Source: Mesonia sediminis (GTDB lineage: Bacteria > Bacteroidota > Bacteroidia > Flavobacteriales > Flavobacteriaceae). Taken from it: a stretch of 64,000 nt of DNA. Location of the stretch: NCBI RefSeq assembly GCF_042684705.1, contig NZ_JBHULZ010000014.1, positions 1 to 64,000 of the forward strand, given 5' to 3'. Numbering within the stretch: position 1 is the first letter of the stretch; each line of letters starts with the position of its first letter. The notes under the pieces are model-generated. The model was given only the letters and a program-made list of their open reading frames with translations. It was not told the origin of the DNA and ran no database searches. The position numbers were made by a program, and so were the translations under genes. Shown piece by piece: positions 25,465 to 34,898 of this stretch.

Positions 25465-28026
25465 ATGATAAAGAAATTATACCTTTTATGTTTTTGCCTT
25501 TTTGCAGTTTGGCAATCACAGGCCCAAGACATGGCCTTGGCTAATGGAAAAGAATATACCATCGGTAAAATAAGTGTTGTAGGAAGCACCAATTATAACG
25601 AACAAACGGTTATCGCCTTTATGGGGATTAAATCTGGTGATAAACTTTATATCCCAGGAGATAAAATAAGCGAGATAATAAAAAAGCTTTGGGATTTAGG
25701 ACTGTTTAGTGACATCAACCTGTACGTGACCAACATTGATAATAATGTTGCCGATTTACAGCTAGAAATAAAAGAAGTTCCTGAACTGAATGAAGTAAAA
25801 ATCAGTGGTCTTGACAAAAAGAAAAAACGAGAGGAAATCATTAAAGAAAATGATTTAAAACCAGGCACAAAGGTTACCGAAAACTTAATTGCCACCACGA
25901 AAGCAAGCATAGAGAACAAATATGCCGAAGATGGTTTTCTGTTTGCTAAAGTTAATATTCAAACCCGCACCATTAAAGATAGTTTAGACAACGACAAGGA
26001 AAAGGTTAACTTAGTACTGCGCATCAATAAAGGTGAAAAAGTAAAAATAAAAGAAATTGAAATTAAGGGCAATGAGATCTTTAGCGACGCTAAGATTAGA
26101 CGCCAAATGAAAACCAAACAAAAGAACTTTTTACGCTTTTGGAAAAGGTCTAAATACATTGCCGAAGAATATAAAGAAAGTAAAGAAAAAATCATTAATA
26201 AATATAAAAGTAGTGGTTTTAGAGATGCGCGAATTGTAAATGACAGCCTGCGCATTTTGAATGAAGAAGAGGTAGCTTTAACGCTTGAATTAGAGGAGGG
26301 TAATAAATATTACTTTGGTGAAATTAGCTTTTTAGGAAACTCGGTTTACACCGACAAACAATTAAAAGCTGTTTTGGGTATTGCCAAAGGTGATGTTTAT
26401 AACGGTGTGCTTTTAGAGAAAAAAATTGCTGACAAAGAAAGGCCAGATGCGGCAGATTTAACCAATTTATATCAAAATAACGGTTATTTATTTGCTAGAA
26501 TTAACCCGGTAGAGACGCGAGTATACAATGATACTATCGATTTTGAAATCCGAGTGATGGAAGGAAAAATGGCTTATTTTGATGAAATTAGGGTTACTGG
26601 GAACGACAAAACCAATGACCATGTGATATACAGAAACATAAGAACCCGGCCAGGACAGGTTTATAGTAAGCAAGATGTGGTGCGAACAGTAAGAGAATTA
26701 GGAGCTACAGGTTTCTTTGATGCCGAACAACTTTCACCCGATTTTGATGTAAATCCGAGTGATGGTACGGTAGACTTAAACTTTAAAGTGGTTGAAAGTG
26801 GTGCAAGCCAAATAGAACTGCAAGGAGGATATGGCGGCGGTGGCTTTGTAGGTACCTTAGGCCTTTCTTTTAATAACTTTTCATTAAAAGGAATATTTGA
26901 TAAAGATGCTTATAAGCCGCTACCTATGGGAGACGGCCAAACCCTTTCACTAAGAGCTCAAGCTTCGTCATTCTACCAAACCTACAGCTTATCTTTTTCA
27001 GAGCCATGGTTAGGAGGTAAAAAACCCATCCGTTTAACTACAAGTTTTTCACATACCAAACAATTTTACCGTGACTTTTTTGCTCGTGAAACCGATAGAG
27101 ATCGCAGCTTCTTAATCACTGGTGGATCTATCGGCTTAGCTAAAAACCTTAAAGTCCCAGATGACTTTTTTGTGGCCTCTGTAGCCTTAAGTTTCCAACA
27201 TTACAACTTGCAAAATTATAATATTGGATTATTTACTTTTCCCAATGGTACAGCAGACAACCTAGCTATAACTTTAGGTCTGAGCCGAGATAACACGCAC
27301 ACCAACCCTATTTTCCCAACAGGAGGATCTAAATTTGGCATAACCGCAAAATTAACGCCGCCGTATTCGGCTTGGAACGGTACAGATTACGCTAACCTTG
27401 CCAATGATCCTGCCTATCAATTACCCAACGGTCAACCAGATGTAGCCAAAATAGATCAAGAAAAGTTTAGATGGTTAGAGTATTATAAAATAAAATTTAA
27501 TGGTGACTGGTACAATAAACTTATAGGTAAATTGGTGCTGAGAACCGCAACAGAATTTGGTTTTCTAGGAGCTTACAACAACGATAGAGGTATACCGCCT
27601 TTTGAGCGTTTTTACTTAGGAGGAGACGGTCTTGGTGGCTACAGTCTAGATGGTAGAGAAAACATCGCTTTACGCGGATATGGTAATCAAACGGTAGTAC
27701 CTAGAGACAGAGAAGACGGGCTTACACGTGAAGATGGCGCTACCATTTACAACAAGTTTTCATTAGAGCTGAGGTACCCAATTACACTTAAACCACAAGC
27801 ATCTATTTATGCATTAACCTTCTTAGAAGGAGGTTCGAGTTATGACGGATTTAAAGATTACAACCCTTTTCAATTAAACCGATCTGCTGGTGCGGGAATT
27901 CGAATTTTTATGCCTGCTTTTGGATTGTTAGGAATAGACTTTGGTTACGGTTTTGATCCCATCCCAGGAACTAACGGTGCCGCCAACGGTTGGGAAACCC
28001 ACTTTATTATTGGACAGCAATTTTAA
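25465..28026 (+). CDS. bamA: Outer-membrane protein assembly factor BamA
   Basis: BamA folds beta-barrel proteins into the outer membrane. The 853-residue protein has a signal peptide (residues 1-20, QSQAQ), five POTRA repeats (about 30-450), and an Omp85 barrel from about 460. POTRA motifs are visible as EIKGNEIFSD and EIRVTGNDKTND. The barrel carries the loop-6 region near ERFYLGGDGLGGYSLDGRE and ends with the terminal aromatic signal IGQQF. I choose the ATG at 25465 because it starts the signal peptide; an earlier in-frame ATG at 25429 lies inside uppS. It is followed by two Skp-like chaperone genes. Confidence 0.96.
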   Translation: MIKKLYLLCFCLFAVWQSQAQDMALANGKEYTIGKISVVGSTNYNEQTVIAFMGIKSGDKLYIPGDKISEIIKKLWDLGLFSDINLYVTNIDNNVADLQLEIKEVPELNEVKISGLDKKKKREEIIKENDLKPGTKVTENLIATTKASIENKYAEDGFLFAKVNIQTRTIKDSLDNDKEKVNLVLRINKGEKVKIKEIEIKGNEIFSDAKIRRQMKTKQKNFLRFWKRSKYIAEEYKESKEKIINKYKSSGFRDARIVNDSLRILNEEEVALTLELEEGNKYYFGEISFLGNSVYTDKQLKAVLGIAKGDVYNGVLLEKKIADKERPDAADLTNLYQNNGYLFARINPVETRVYNDTIDFEIRVMEGKMAYFDEIRVTGNDKTNDHVIYRNIRTRPGQVYSKQDVVRTVRELGATGFFDAEQLSPDFDVNPSDGTVDLNFKVVESGASQIELQGGYGGGGFVGTLGLSFNNFSLKGIFDKDAYKPLPMGDGQTLSLRAQASSFYQTYSLSFSEPWLGGKKPIRLTTSFSHTKQFYRDFFARETDRDRSFLITGGSIGLAKNLKVPDDFFVASVALSFQHYNLQNYNIGLFTFPNGTADNLAITLGLSRDNTHTNPIFPTGGSKFGITAKLTPPYSAWNGTDYANLANDPAYQLPNGQPDVAKIDQEKFRWLEYYKIKFNGDWYNKLIGKLVLRTATEFGFLGAYNNDRGIPPFERFYLGGDGLGGYSLDGRENIALRGYGNQTVVPRDREDGLTREDGATIYNKFSLELRYPITLKPQASIYALTFLEGGSSYDGFKDYNPFQLNRSAGAGIRIFMPAFGLLGIDFGYGFDPIPGTNGAANGWETHFIIGQQF

Positions 28027-28059
28027 TTTTGGCACGATATTTTCTAAATTTGAAATAAC

Positions 28060-28857
28060 ATGAGAAAAAACATAGTACTTTTTATATTCTTTCTTCAAGC
28101 AGGCTTTCTATTCGCTCAAAGCGGATTAAAAATTGCCTATATTGATATGGATTATATTCTAGAGAATGTTCCAGAATATCAAGAGGCAAACAACCAATTG
28201 GATGCAAAAGTTCAAAAATGGAGAGCCGAGGTGGAGCAAAAACTTAACCAAGTTGAACAAATGAAGCAGGCTTTAAAACAGGAAAGCCCTTTATTAACCA
28301 AAGAATTGATTGAAGAGCGCGAAGACGAAATCGATTATGAGGTTCAACAAGTGGTGGCATATCAACAAAAAAGATTTGGCCCTCAAGGTGATTTTATAAC
28401 TCAGAAAAGACAGCTTATTCAACCCGTGCAAGATCAAGTCTTTAACGCTGTACAGGAGTATGCGATTAAAAGAGATTTTGATTATATTTTTGAACGGTCT
28501 TCAGATGCATTAATGCTATTTTCGGCTGACCGTCACGACATCAGCGATCAAATTCTTAAAATGATTGACAGACAGAGTCGTACAGAACGCAGGGAAAATA
28601 AAGGTGCAGATATTGCAGAAGACACGTATAAATCTGTTGAAAAAGCAAAAGAAGATAAGGCAGAAGAAGCTCAACGAGAAAGAGATCGCTTAACGCGAGA
28701 GAAAGAAAGAGAAAACCTGATTAAAGATCGTGAAAGAGCTAGAGATTCTGCACGAGCGGCTAGGCAAGCAGCATTCGAAGCAAGAAGACAAAAACTATTA
28801 GAAGATAGACAGCGAAGAAGAGATAGTTTAGACCGAGTAAGAAACAACAAAGAATAA
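28060..28857 (+). CDS. OmpH/Skp-family periplasmic chaperone, extended
   Basis: A 265-residue Skp-like chaperone with a signal peptide (residues 1-19, FLFAQ). The OmpH core covers about 20-170: a beta start GLKIAYIDMDYILENVPEY, a long helical tentacle, and a return to DYIFERSSDALM. Beyond the normal length there is a 90-residue tail of Arg, Glu and Lys (REKERENL, RERARDS, ARRQK, and so on) that should be an isolated charged helix. It directly follows bamA, fitting a role in delivering unfolded outer-membrane proteins. Confidence 0.9.
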   Translation: MRKNIVLFIFFLQAGFLFAQSGLKIAYIDMDYILENVPEYQEANNQLDAKVQKWRAEVEQKLNQVEQMKQALKQESPLLTKELIEEREDEIDYEVQQVVAYQQKRFGPQGDFITQKRQLIQPVQDQVFNAVQEYAIKRDFDYIFERSSDALMLFSADRHDISDQILKMIDRQSRTERRENKGADIAEDTYKSVEKAKEDKAEEAQRERDRLTREKERENLIKDRERARDSARAARQAAFEARRQKLLEDRQRRRDSLDRVRNNKE

Positions 28858-28910
28858 ATCCGCCGAAAGGCAAAAATTAAATAACCCAAAATCAAATTAA
28901 TTAAGAAAAG

Positions 28911-29426
28911 ATGAAACAATTTAAAACCGTATTTTTAGCTTTAACGCTTATGCTTGGTGCTTTGAATTTTGCTCAAGCACAAACTTCAAAAATTGCTCAT
29001 ATAGGAACACAAGAGTTAATTGAGTCTATGCCTGGTTATAAATCGGCGATGTCGCAATTAGAAAAGCTGGAGCAAACTTATCGTTCTGAAATAGACGATC
29101 TACTAAAAGAAGCGCAAAGCAAAAACCAGCGCTACCAGAACGAGGCTCCTACCAAAACAGATGAGGAGAATGCAGCTCGTGCAAGGGAATTACAAGCTAC
29201 ACAAGAAAAAATAGTTCAATTTCAACAAACAGCACAAAGGGAATTGCAAAAAAAAGAAACTGAATTACTAAGACCCGTGTATGAAAAAGCTCGAAATGCC
29301 ATTCAAAAAGTAGCCCGTGCTAAAGGATTTGACTATGTACTTGATTCTACCACTGGAGCTGGCGGAGTATTGCTTGCAGATGGGTACAACTTACTTAATG
29401 ATGTAAAGAAAGAATTAGGGATGTAA
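28911..29426 (+). CDS. OmpH/Skp-family periplasmic chaperone
   Basis: A 171-residue Skp-like chaperone of normal size with a signal peptide (residues 1-23, FAQAQ). The core begins SKIAHIGTQELIESMPGY and contains the long coiled tentacle (about 50-130) and the C-terminal strand KGFDYVLDSTTGAGGVLLADG. It is a paralogue of the preceding gene and lacks its charged tail. A terminator follows, so bamA-ompH-ompH ends here. Confidence 0.93.
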   Translation: MKQFKTVFLALTLMLGALNFAQAQTSKIAHIGTQELIESMPGYKSAMSQLEKLEQTYRSEIDDLLKEAQSKNQRYQNEAPTKTDEENAARARELQATQEKIVQFQQTAQRELQKKETELLRPVYEKARNAIQKVARAKGFDYVLDSTTGAGGVLLADGYNLLNDVKKELGM

Positions 29427-29452
29427 ACCTGATTTATCAAATATTATTTTCT

Positions 29453-29483
29453 AAAGCGTTTCTATTTAAGAAACGCTTTTTTA
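29453..29483 (+). terminator. Intrinsic terminator of the bamA-ompH operon
   Basis: AAAGCGTTTCT (29453-29463) pairs with AGAAACGCTTT (29469-29479) around a five-base loop and is followed by a T-run. Confidence 0.9.
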
Positions 29484-29513
29484 TTTTTACTACTTAACCA
29501 AGAAGTTGACGCA

Positions 29514-30302
29514 ATGCAAAAAACGCACGCACCTATAGGTATGTTTGATTCGGGAATTGGCGGAACATCCATTTTCAAAGAAATTCATAAGCTTTTACCC
29601 CTAGAACAAGTGATATACCTCGCCGATAGCAAAAACGCTCCCTACGGGGCTAAAAGTCAGCAAGAGATCATTAATCTTTCTATTAAAAATACCGAATTGC
29701 TTTTGGAAATGGGCGCTAAAATAATTGTGGTAGCTTGTAATACCGCGACCACCAATGCTATAAAAGTGTTGCGTGAAAAATATAGCACACCCATTGTAGG
29801 CATAGAACCCGCTATAAAACCAGCCGCTTTAAATAGTAAAAATAAAACGATTGGTATTTTAGCTACAAAGGGTACTTTGGCAAGCGAGCTGTTTATAAAA
29901 ACATCAGATTTGTACACGCGCAGCACTAAAGTAATAGAGGTGGTGGGCGAAGGCTTGGTACCTTTAATTGAAACAGGCGATTTACAACAGCCTGCCTTAA
30001 AGCAATTGGTTAAAGAGCTTGTTTCTCCTATGCTAAAAGAAAATATAGATTACTTAGTTTTAGGTTGCAGTCACTACCCTTATCTTATGCCCATTCTTAA
30101 GGAAATTGTTCCCCCATACGTGCAAATTATTGATTCAGGTCGGGCAGCCGCTCAACAAACAAAAAACTTACTTGAAAAGCTAAATTTACTCCGGCAAGAC
30201 CGCGGTGAAAAATGTATTTTTTTTAGCAATAAAAATCCCCGGATTATAGAAGAAATTCTTCAATCCGAGGAGCGGTTTTTAGTTGGTTATAAAGATTTTT
30301 AG
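29514..30302 (+). CDS. murI: Glutamate racemase
   Basis: MurI makes D-glutamate for peptidoglycan. The 262-residue enzyme has the two catalytic cysteines, Cys75 in VVACNTAT and Cys185 in LGCSHYPY, and the substrate-loop motif FDSGIGGTS near residue 11. It closes the forward envelope block. Its stop codon overlaps the stop of the converging PorP/SprF gene, and the last 70 bases of its coding region contain an inverted repeat that could act as the terminator of that neighbour. Confidence 0.97.
   Translation: MQKTHAPIGMFDSGIGGTSIFKEIHKLLPLEQVIYLADSKNAPYGAKSQQEIINLSIKNTELLLEMGAKIIVVACNTATTNAIKVLREKYSTPIVGIEPAIKPAALNSKNKTIGILATKGTLASELFIKTSDLYTRSTKVIEVVGEGLVPLIETGDLQQPALKQLVKELVSPMLKENIDYLVLGCSHYPYLMPILKEIVPPYVQIIDSGRAAAQQTKNLLEKLNLLRQDRGEKCIFFSNKNPRIIEEILQSEERFLVGYKDF
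30231..30270 (-). terminator. Candidate terminator inside murI for the PorP/SprF gene
   Basis: On the minus strand CCTCGGATT (30270-30262) can pair with AATCCGGGG (30245-30237), including one G-U. An inner GAAG/CTTC stem lies in between, and ATTTTTATT follows. It lies entirely within the 3' end of murI. Confidence 0.5.
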
Positions 30303-31321
30303 TAATTAATAGCAGGACAATTACAGTGGTACTTCTCTTTTCCTCCTCCGAAATTATATCCTAAAGTGATTTGATGAAAACCAGCGTTACTTAGCACGAT
30401 AGAGTTAGCCTGATAGGTATACGTGTAAGCAAACATAAATTGGTTATAATTAACCCCTAAGAAGGGTGAAAAGTATTGTAATTTTTGATTTTCAACCGTA
30501 GCTGCACCATCTTCAGTATACTCAGCTCCATCTAAACTCCTTCTATAAGACAAACCTCCCCATAATTGACCAAAGTCAAATTGTCTATAAACTTTAAAGT
30601 TTCCGTCTACGGCAGCTTCTGCAGTTTCTTCTTTCATTTGAAACATTACCGAAGGTTCAAAAGACCAATCACTAGCATAAGGTGCTATGGTATAACCCAG
30701 GGTAAATAAATATTGACGCTGATTATCAGTTTCAAAATCTTCTGCAAAAATATCACGCTTTTGCGGAATTAGGTTTTTAACCGTTAAATGCGTAAAGAAC
30801 TCAAGGTAATAGTAAGAAACACCAAAATCAATATTAAAGTAAGAATCTTGCTGCTCAATACCAGCTATATTAGGGTCTGAAGGATTGGTGCCACCAATCA
30901 AGTCGCTTTCATCTAGTTTCTCTTGTAAAACCCCAACACTTAAACCAAATGATAATTGATTTAAATCTACACGATCTCTAGAAAGTAATAAGTGATAGGC
31001 AAAAGTAGCATAAGCCCCTTGTTGAGAAAATCTACCGTTACTATCATTATATAAAATACCACCTAATCCAATGTTACTATCACTCAATCTACCATTTAAG
31101 CTCAGGGTTTCTAAAGTAGGCGCATCATCTACATCAAACCACTGTCTTCTTGCGGTAAGCCTTGCTTTAGTAAGTAATCCTGCTCCTGCCATAGAGGGGT
31201 GCATTAAATACATATTATCTGTAAGGTAATCACTGTAAACGGGAATTCCTCGTTCTTGACTAAAGCCTAATAATGAAAAGGCAAAAAATACAAAAACTAA
31301 ATAGGTTTTATTAAACTTCAT
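30299..31321 (-). CDS. PorP/SprF-family type IX secretion membrane protein
   Basis: A 340-residue outer-membrane beta-barrel of the PorP/SprF family, which helps type IX-secreted proteins reach or stay on the cell surface. It has a signal peptide (ending LLGFSQ). The family start follows: YSDYLTDNMYLMHPSMAGAGLL, then ARRQWFDVDDAP. Barrel strands run to GYNFGGG, and a tail with CNCP follows. Two ATGs compete (31325-31327 and 31319-31321); the second starts a cleaner signal peptide. No SprB-like adhesin gene is next to it in the window. Its stop overlaps murI. Confidence 0.9.
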   Translation of the reverse strand: MKFNKTYLVFVFFAFSLLGFSQERGIPVYSDYLTDNMYLMHPSMAGAGLLTKARLTARRQWFDVDDAPTLETLSLNGRLSDSNIGLGGILYNDSNGRFSQQGAYATFAYHLLLSRDRVDLNQLSFGLSVGVLQEKLDESDLIGGTNPSDPNIAGIEQQDSYFNIDFGVSYYYLEFFTHLTVKNLIPQKRDIFAEDFETDNQRQYLFTLGYTIAPYASDWSFEPSVMFQMKEETAEAAVDGNFKVYRQFDFGQLWGGLSYRRSLDGAEYTEDGAATVENQKLQYFSPFLGVNYNQFMFAYTYTYQANSIVLSNAGFHQITLGYNFGGGKEKYHCNCPAINY

Positions 31322-31481
31322 ATTCATTTAGGGTGTTGTTGCTCCAAATTAAAACAAAATGCAAGTAAGTAAAAAATTTATTTTGGCTTTTTTTTAAAAT
31401 AAAATTAACACTACTCTTAATTCAACGTGAATTTTTAAGCTTTTATTGTTTATAGCTATAAATTATAATTGGGTAAATATA

Positions 31482-31513
31482 TTGAATTCATAGTATTTCT
31501 TTTAGTATTTTTG
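31482..31513 (+). promoter_or_regulatory. Promoter of the Nfu-type gene
   Basis: TTG (31482-31484), a 21-base spacer and TATTTTTG (31506-31513) match the consensus. Transcription would start at about 31519, after an ATG at 31515 and before the ATG at 31530. Confidence 0.75.
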
Positions 31514-31529
31514 TATGAAATTTAAAGCT

Positions 31530-32444
31530 ATGGAAAATTATACTATTGAAATACAAAACACCTCAAATCCAGATATACTAAAATTTGAAGCCGATCGGTT
31601 TTTGGTCAATCATAAATCCTACGAATATAACAATATTGATGAGGCCAAAGACTCACCTTTAGCTCAAGCTCTTTTTCATTTACCCTTTGTAAAAACGGTT
31701 TATATTGCTCAAAATTTTGTGGCAGTTAAAAAGTTTAATATCGCACCCTGGCCAGAGATTCAAAATGAATTAAAGGCTAAAATAACCGATTTATTAAACC
31801 AAGGAACGGCAATTGTAAATGATAAAGACCAAAATGAAAAAATTGCAATTACGGTTTATGCCGAAAGTACCCCAAACCCTGCTGTTTTAAAATTTGTTGC
31901 AAACAAAAAGCTTGTACTCCAAAGCAATGAGTTTAAGAATATAGATGAAACCAAAGATGCCCCACTACCTCAGGCACTTTTTCATTTCCCCTTTGTTAAG
32001 GAAGTATTTCTAGATGACAATTATATTTCGATTACAAAGTACGATATTGCAGAGTGGAATGAAATCACCTTAGAATTAAGGGAGTTTATTAAAAACTATT
32101 TAGAAGAAGGCAAACCAGTTTTAAATAACGAAGTAAAGCATAGTGAGGCCAAAAATGCTACAGAACAGCCAACAAGCCAAACACATGTTTCAAAAGATTT
32201 AGATTCTATATCAAAGCAAATAATTGCTGTTCTAGAAGAATACGTGAAGCCGGCTGTAGCCAGTGATGGCGGTAACATTATGTTTGACTCTTATGAAGCT
32301 GACACAAAAACGGTGAAAGTTATCTTACAAGGTGCTTGCAGTGGTTGCCCTTCATCTACTATTACACTAAAGAATGGTATTGAAAACGTATTAAAGGAAA
32401 TGCTACAAGATAAAATTGGCCGTGTAGAAGCTGTAAATGGCTAA
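31530..32444 (+). CDS. Nfu/NifU-type Fe-S scaffold with duplicated N-terminal domain
   Basis: A 304-residue iron-sulfur carrier. Two tandem Nfu_N-type domains are visible, with the same pattern in each: IDEAKDSPLAQALFHLPFVK and IDETKDAPLPQALFHFPFVK. A linker (about 200-225) and the C-terminal NifU domain follow, with SDGGNIMF and the cluster-binding pair Cys270-x-x-Cys273 (GACSGCPSS). It should carry a 4Fe-4S cluster to client enzymes. I choose the ATG at 31530 because the promoter at 31482-31513 would put an ATG at 31515 outside the transcript. Confidence 0.93.
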   Translation: MENYTIEIQNTSNPDILKFEADRFLVNHKSYEYNNIDEAKDSPLAQALFHLPFVKTVYIAQNFVAVKKFNIAPWPEIQNELKAKITDLLNQGTAIVNDKDQNEKIAITVYAESTPNPAVLKFVANKKLVLQSNEFKNIDETKDAPLPQALFHFPFVKEVFLDDNYISITKYDIAEWNEITLELREFIKNYLEEGKPVLNNEVKHSEAKNATEQPTSQTHVSKDLDSISKQIIAVLEEYVKPAVASDGGNIMFDSYEADTKTVKVILQGACSGCPSSTITLKNGIENVLKEMLQDKIGRVEAVNG

Positions 32445-32473
32445 TACCGTAGGCTCAAAAGATATAAAAATTT

Positions 32474-32503
32474 AAAAAGGAGGCTTACACAAGCCTCCTT
32501 TTT
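32474..32503. terminator. Bidirectional intrinsic terminator
   Basis: AAAAAGGAGGCTT (32474-32486) pairs perfectly with AAGCCTCCTTTTT (32491-32503) around a four-base loop, between the Nfu-type gene and the converging phosphate transporter gene. Confidence 0.92.
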
Positions 32504-32527
32504 AAATTTCAACCTTTAACTGCAAAT

Positions 32528-34780
32528 CTACAGCTCTCTTTTAGCGTCTTGATAATAGTCATCAAAAAGTTGTAACAGATTCATCGTAGCGCTGATCAAA
32601 TCTTTTGTTTCCAATAAAATACCAAAATATAATTTAGTGTTCTTAGGGCTCGTTTCTGAGGTTCTGATGCGATTAATTTGCTTTTGAATTAATTCAGACA
32701 CCTTGTCCATTAACTTCTGCTTTTCTTCCAGAATTCGGTTAATATTTTCAAACGAATGACTATCGAAGGTTTCAATGATATCATCAAAAAGCACCTGCAT
32801 ATCCCGATCTACACTTTTTAAATCTCTAATTTGATTAAACTTCAGGTTTTTATGATTATTGTTTACGTGTTTGTAACTTGATTGTGCTATAAGACCGATA
32901 GACTGTACCATGTCTTGCAAATAGTCTAAAAATAAGATATAGAATTTACTAGCTTCAACCGAGTTATCTTCTAAAGACTTAATAAAATAGAAAACATTAT
33001 CTTTCAACTCTTCCACTTCTCCATCAAGCTCATTCAAACGTTTCTTATCTTTTTTAAGTTTACTCAGATCGTGATAACCCAAATGGTTTATGACCTTACT
33101 GTATCTTTTATTAATACCTTTAATTACATTCGAAACATTTTGCGAAGTCTCTTGAGTAATTTCATTAATAGTAATGATATCGCTTCTGTTAAATCGTTTT
33201 TTACTTTGTTCCAGTCTCTTTTTACGATTATGAAGAATTGCTCCCCGAACGATTAAAAACACTGCTAGTCCAACTAATAACGAAATGGCCACCATACCTC
33301 CGTACCATATCACCATGGCGAAAATCGCAGCTGCCACAAAAGCTACCAAGGCAGTAACAAACCAACCGCCAACTACATTTATTACTCCTGCCACACGATA
33401 AACCGCACTTTCACGATCCCAAGCTCGATCAGCTAACGAAGTACCCATAGCTACCATAAAAGTAACGTATGTAGTAGACAAGGGTAGCTTAAGGTTGGTA
33501 CCTATTGAAATTAAAATACTAGCTACCACCAAATTCACAGAGGCCCGAACCATATCAAAAGCAGGCGCATCAATTCTTCTGTCATTCAATAACTCCTTTG
33601 GCTTTTGAAATTTAGATTCGATACTGCTGGTAACACGATTAGGTAAAATATGGGTGATACTATTACTAATAATTACCGAATACCTTACGATAACCCTTGA
33701 AAGGCTATTCGGTTCAAAACGCTCGGCTCCATCTCCCTGTCTAGAGAGATTTATACCCGTATCTACTACCGCCCGAGCTTTACTCGAGAACCATAAGGTG
33801 ATAACCATAATAGCTCCAGCGCCAATCAATAGTACTTCAGGAGTTTGCACCGCGCCAGCCAAGCCTATCATATCTAATTGCCCTGGTGCTTGCCCACTGG
33901 CCATCCAAATATCGTAAGATTGCCAAGCCGCAATAGGAACCCCTATAAAGTTAACCAAGTCATTTCCTGCAAAAGCCAAGGCTAGTGCAAAGGTTCCTAT
34001 AACAATAATCGCTCTCAGGATATTTATTTTGAAGAAACTCATCATTAACTGCGAAACAAGTGTCCAAAACAAAAAACTAATTCCTATTATTATCAAGGTT
34101 TGGTCGTTTACAAAATCTTTAACCGACCCCGGAATAAAGGAGATGCTTTTCATCCCTTTAATAAAAATAAAATAAGTGATCGCTGTAATAGATACCCCTC
34201 CAAAAACAGAACCTACATATTTCATTTTACGTTCAAACTGGAAAGAAAACACTAGACGCGATAGGTATTGAACTATTGCTCCTACTGTAAATGCAATGAG
34301 CACAGAGAGCAAAATACCCATAATTATCTCTAAAGCCTTTGCCGTGTTTATATAATTATAAACTAGATCAAAACTCTGAGATTGTTCGTATAATTTGATG
34401 GCAGCCACACTTACAGCAGCGCCCAACAGCTCAAATACTATTGATACCGTGGTTGACGTAGGCAAGCCCAAGGAGTTGAAGAAGTCGAGCAATAGTACAT
34501 CGGTAATCATGACTGCTAGAAAGATGATCATGATTTCATCAAAATAAAATTGACTAGGATCGAAAATTCCTTTTCTTGCTACTTCCATAAGACCACTTGA
34601 AAAGATTGCTCCTACGGCCACCCCTATACTAGCTACAATCATAATTGTCTTTAGGGAAATAGCTTTTGAACCAATGGCCGAATTTAGAAAGTTTACAGCA
34701 TCATTACTTACCCCCACTACTAAATCTGTAATGGCTAAAGCAAATAATATAACTAAAACAATAATGTAAAAAGTTTCCAT
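32528..34780 (-). CDS. PiT-family phosphate transporter with cytoplasmic PhoU-like tail
   Basis: A 750-residue inner-membrane transporter. The two PiT repeats are marked by GVSNDAVNFLNSAIGSKA near the N terminus and FAGNDLVNFIGVPIAAWQ in the middle (each with the GxNDxxNF-type motif for phosphate and cation), and a late PLSTTYVTFMVAMGTSLADRAW. Some ten to twelve helices extend to about residue 510. The last 230 residues are a soluble helical domain of PhoU/DUF47 character. Such proteins import inorganic phosphate by cation coupling, and the tail probably regulates transport. It is divergent from the DUF255 gene. Confidence 0.92.
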   Translation of the reverse strand: METFYIIVLVILFALAITDLVVGVSNDAVNFLNSAIGSKAISLKTIMIVASIGVAVGAIFSSGLMEVARKGIFDPSQFYFDEIMIIFLAVMITDVLLLDFFNSLGLPTSTTVSIVFELLGAAVSVAAIKLYEQSQSFDLVYNYINTAKALEIIMGILLSVLIAFTVGAIVQYLSRLVFSFQFERKMKYVGSVFGGVSITAITYFIFIKGMKSISFIPGSVKDFVNDQTLIIIGISFLFWTLVSQLMMSFFKINILRAIIVIGTFALALAFAGNDLVNFIGVPIAAWQSYDIWMASGQAPGQLDMIGLAGAVQTPEVLLIGAGAIMVITLWFSSKARAVVDTGINLSRQGDGAERFEPNSLSRVIVRYSVIISNSITHILPNRVTSSIESKFQKPKELLNDRRIDAPAFDMVRASVNLVVASILISIGTNLKLPLSTTYVTFMVAMGTSLADRAWDRESAVYRVAGVINVVGGWFVTALVAFVAAAIFAMVIWYGGMVAISLLVGLAVFLIVRGAILHNRKKRLEQSKKRFNRSDIITINEITQETSQNVSNVIKGINKRYSKVINHLGYHDLSKLKKDKKRLNELDGEVEELKDNVFYFIKSLEDNSVEASKFYILFLDYLQDMVQSIGLIAQSSYKHVNNNHKNLKFNQIRDLKSVDRDMQVLFDDIIETFDSHSFENINRILEEKQKLMDKVSELIQKQINRIRTSETSPKNTKLYFGILLETKDLISATMNLLQLFDDYYQDAKREL

Positions 34781-34898
34781 AAATTTGTTTACCTAATTGG
34801 GTGCAAAATTCCTGCTTTTATTTTTAATTACTTATCAACCCAATGTTACCAAAACATTAATTTTCAATTTACCTTCTTCCCGAAAAAAAATAATAATT

